A stretch of 13,518 nt of DNA, taken from the NCBI GenBank assembly GCA_002345705.1, contig DDWO01000026.1, positions 1 to 13,518 of the forward strand, given 5' to 3'. The position numbers and the translations under genes are program-made. The DNA is from Acholeplasmataceae bacterium UBA2284. Lineage in GTDB: Bacteria > Bacillota_I > Bacilli_A > Acholeplasmatales > Acholeplasmataceae. Under the pieces are notes generated by a model, which made no database searches, was not told the origin of the DNA, and was given only the letters and a program-made list of their open reading frames with translations. Numbering within the stretch: the stretch's first letter is position 1; the number at the start of each line of letters is the position of its first letter. Below are positions 13,474 to 13,518 of this stretch, one piece after another.

Positions 13474-13518
13474 GCACGTCATGTAAGGCATGCGAAAAAG
13501 GTCTTTGAAAACTGAATG
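13474..13518 (+). promoter_or_regulatory. rRNA operon leader with boxA-like antitermination motif
   Basis: The last bases, ggtctttgaaaactgaatg (13500-13518), match the conserved leader found ahead of 16S rRNA genes in many Firmicutes, including the boxA-type core tctttgaaaact. The 16S gene itself is not in the window. The identification depends on this motif and on the strong promoter just upstream. Confidence 0.72.

Overview
The window is a low-GC, gene-dense stretch of a Firmicutes/Mollicutes-like chromosome in which every recognised gene lies on the + strand. UGA acts as a stop (rnfG, the 68-aa gene and parB all end in TGA), so the Mycoplasma/Spiroplasma code is excluded. The SRP RNA is the short form without an Alu domain, whereas Bacillus and Clostridium carry the long form. 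Together with an Rnf complex, this suggests a deep-branching, standard-code relative of the Mollicutes (Acholeplasma, Izemoplasma or Haloplasma type). That placement is inference; no 16S sequence lies inside the window.

Region 1 (1-2428) is the 3' part of an Rnf operon: the probable tail of rnfD, then rnfG, rnfE, rnfA, a 68-aa Cys-rich membrane miniprotein, and a very short rnfB, all overlapping by 1-4 bp and ending at a hairpin terminator. RnfB keeps only its membrane anchor and the four-Cys Fe-S domain. The ferredoxin-like domains are absent. The miniprotein resembles NqrM, the iron-sulfur assembly factor of Na+-NQR, in layout.

Region 2 (2430-4567) has its own extended -10 promoter and holds an ApbE-type FMN-transferase lipoprotein, a membrane-anchored NusG-domain-II protein and a Gx-transporter (HepS1-like/ECF-S-like) membrane protein. 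This trio corresponds to FmnB-EetA-EetB of flavin-based extracellular electron transfer. ApbE can load FMN onto RnfG (Thr161), so regions 1 and 2 together look like one redox module at the cell surface.

Region 3 (4591-6100) carries rpmE (L31) with its own promoter and terminator, tdk (thymidine kinase that has lost most zinc ligands), tadA (tRNA adenosine deaminase) and the SRP RNA gene ffs, whose terminal helix doubles as a terminator. The ffs apical loop is not the usual GNRA tetraloop.

Region 4 (6130-13196) appears to be one long operon: an unrecognised two-TM protein, tkt (transketolase), mnmG, rsmG, parA, parB and a 58-aa DUF951 protein. It is followed by a long imperfect hairpin. The mnmG-rsmG-parA-parB block is the classical origin-proximal cluster, here without noc.

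Region 5 (13255-13518) has a promoter and tRNA-Tyr(GTA), then a near-consensus promoter and the boxA-like leader of what should be an rRNA operon beginning just past the window end.
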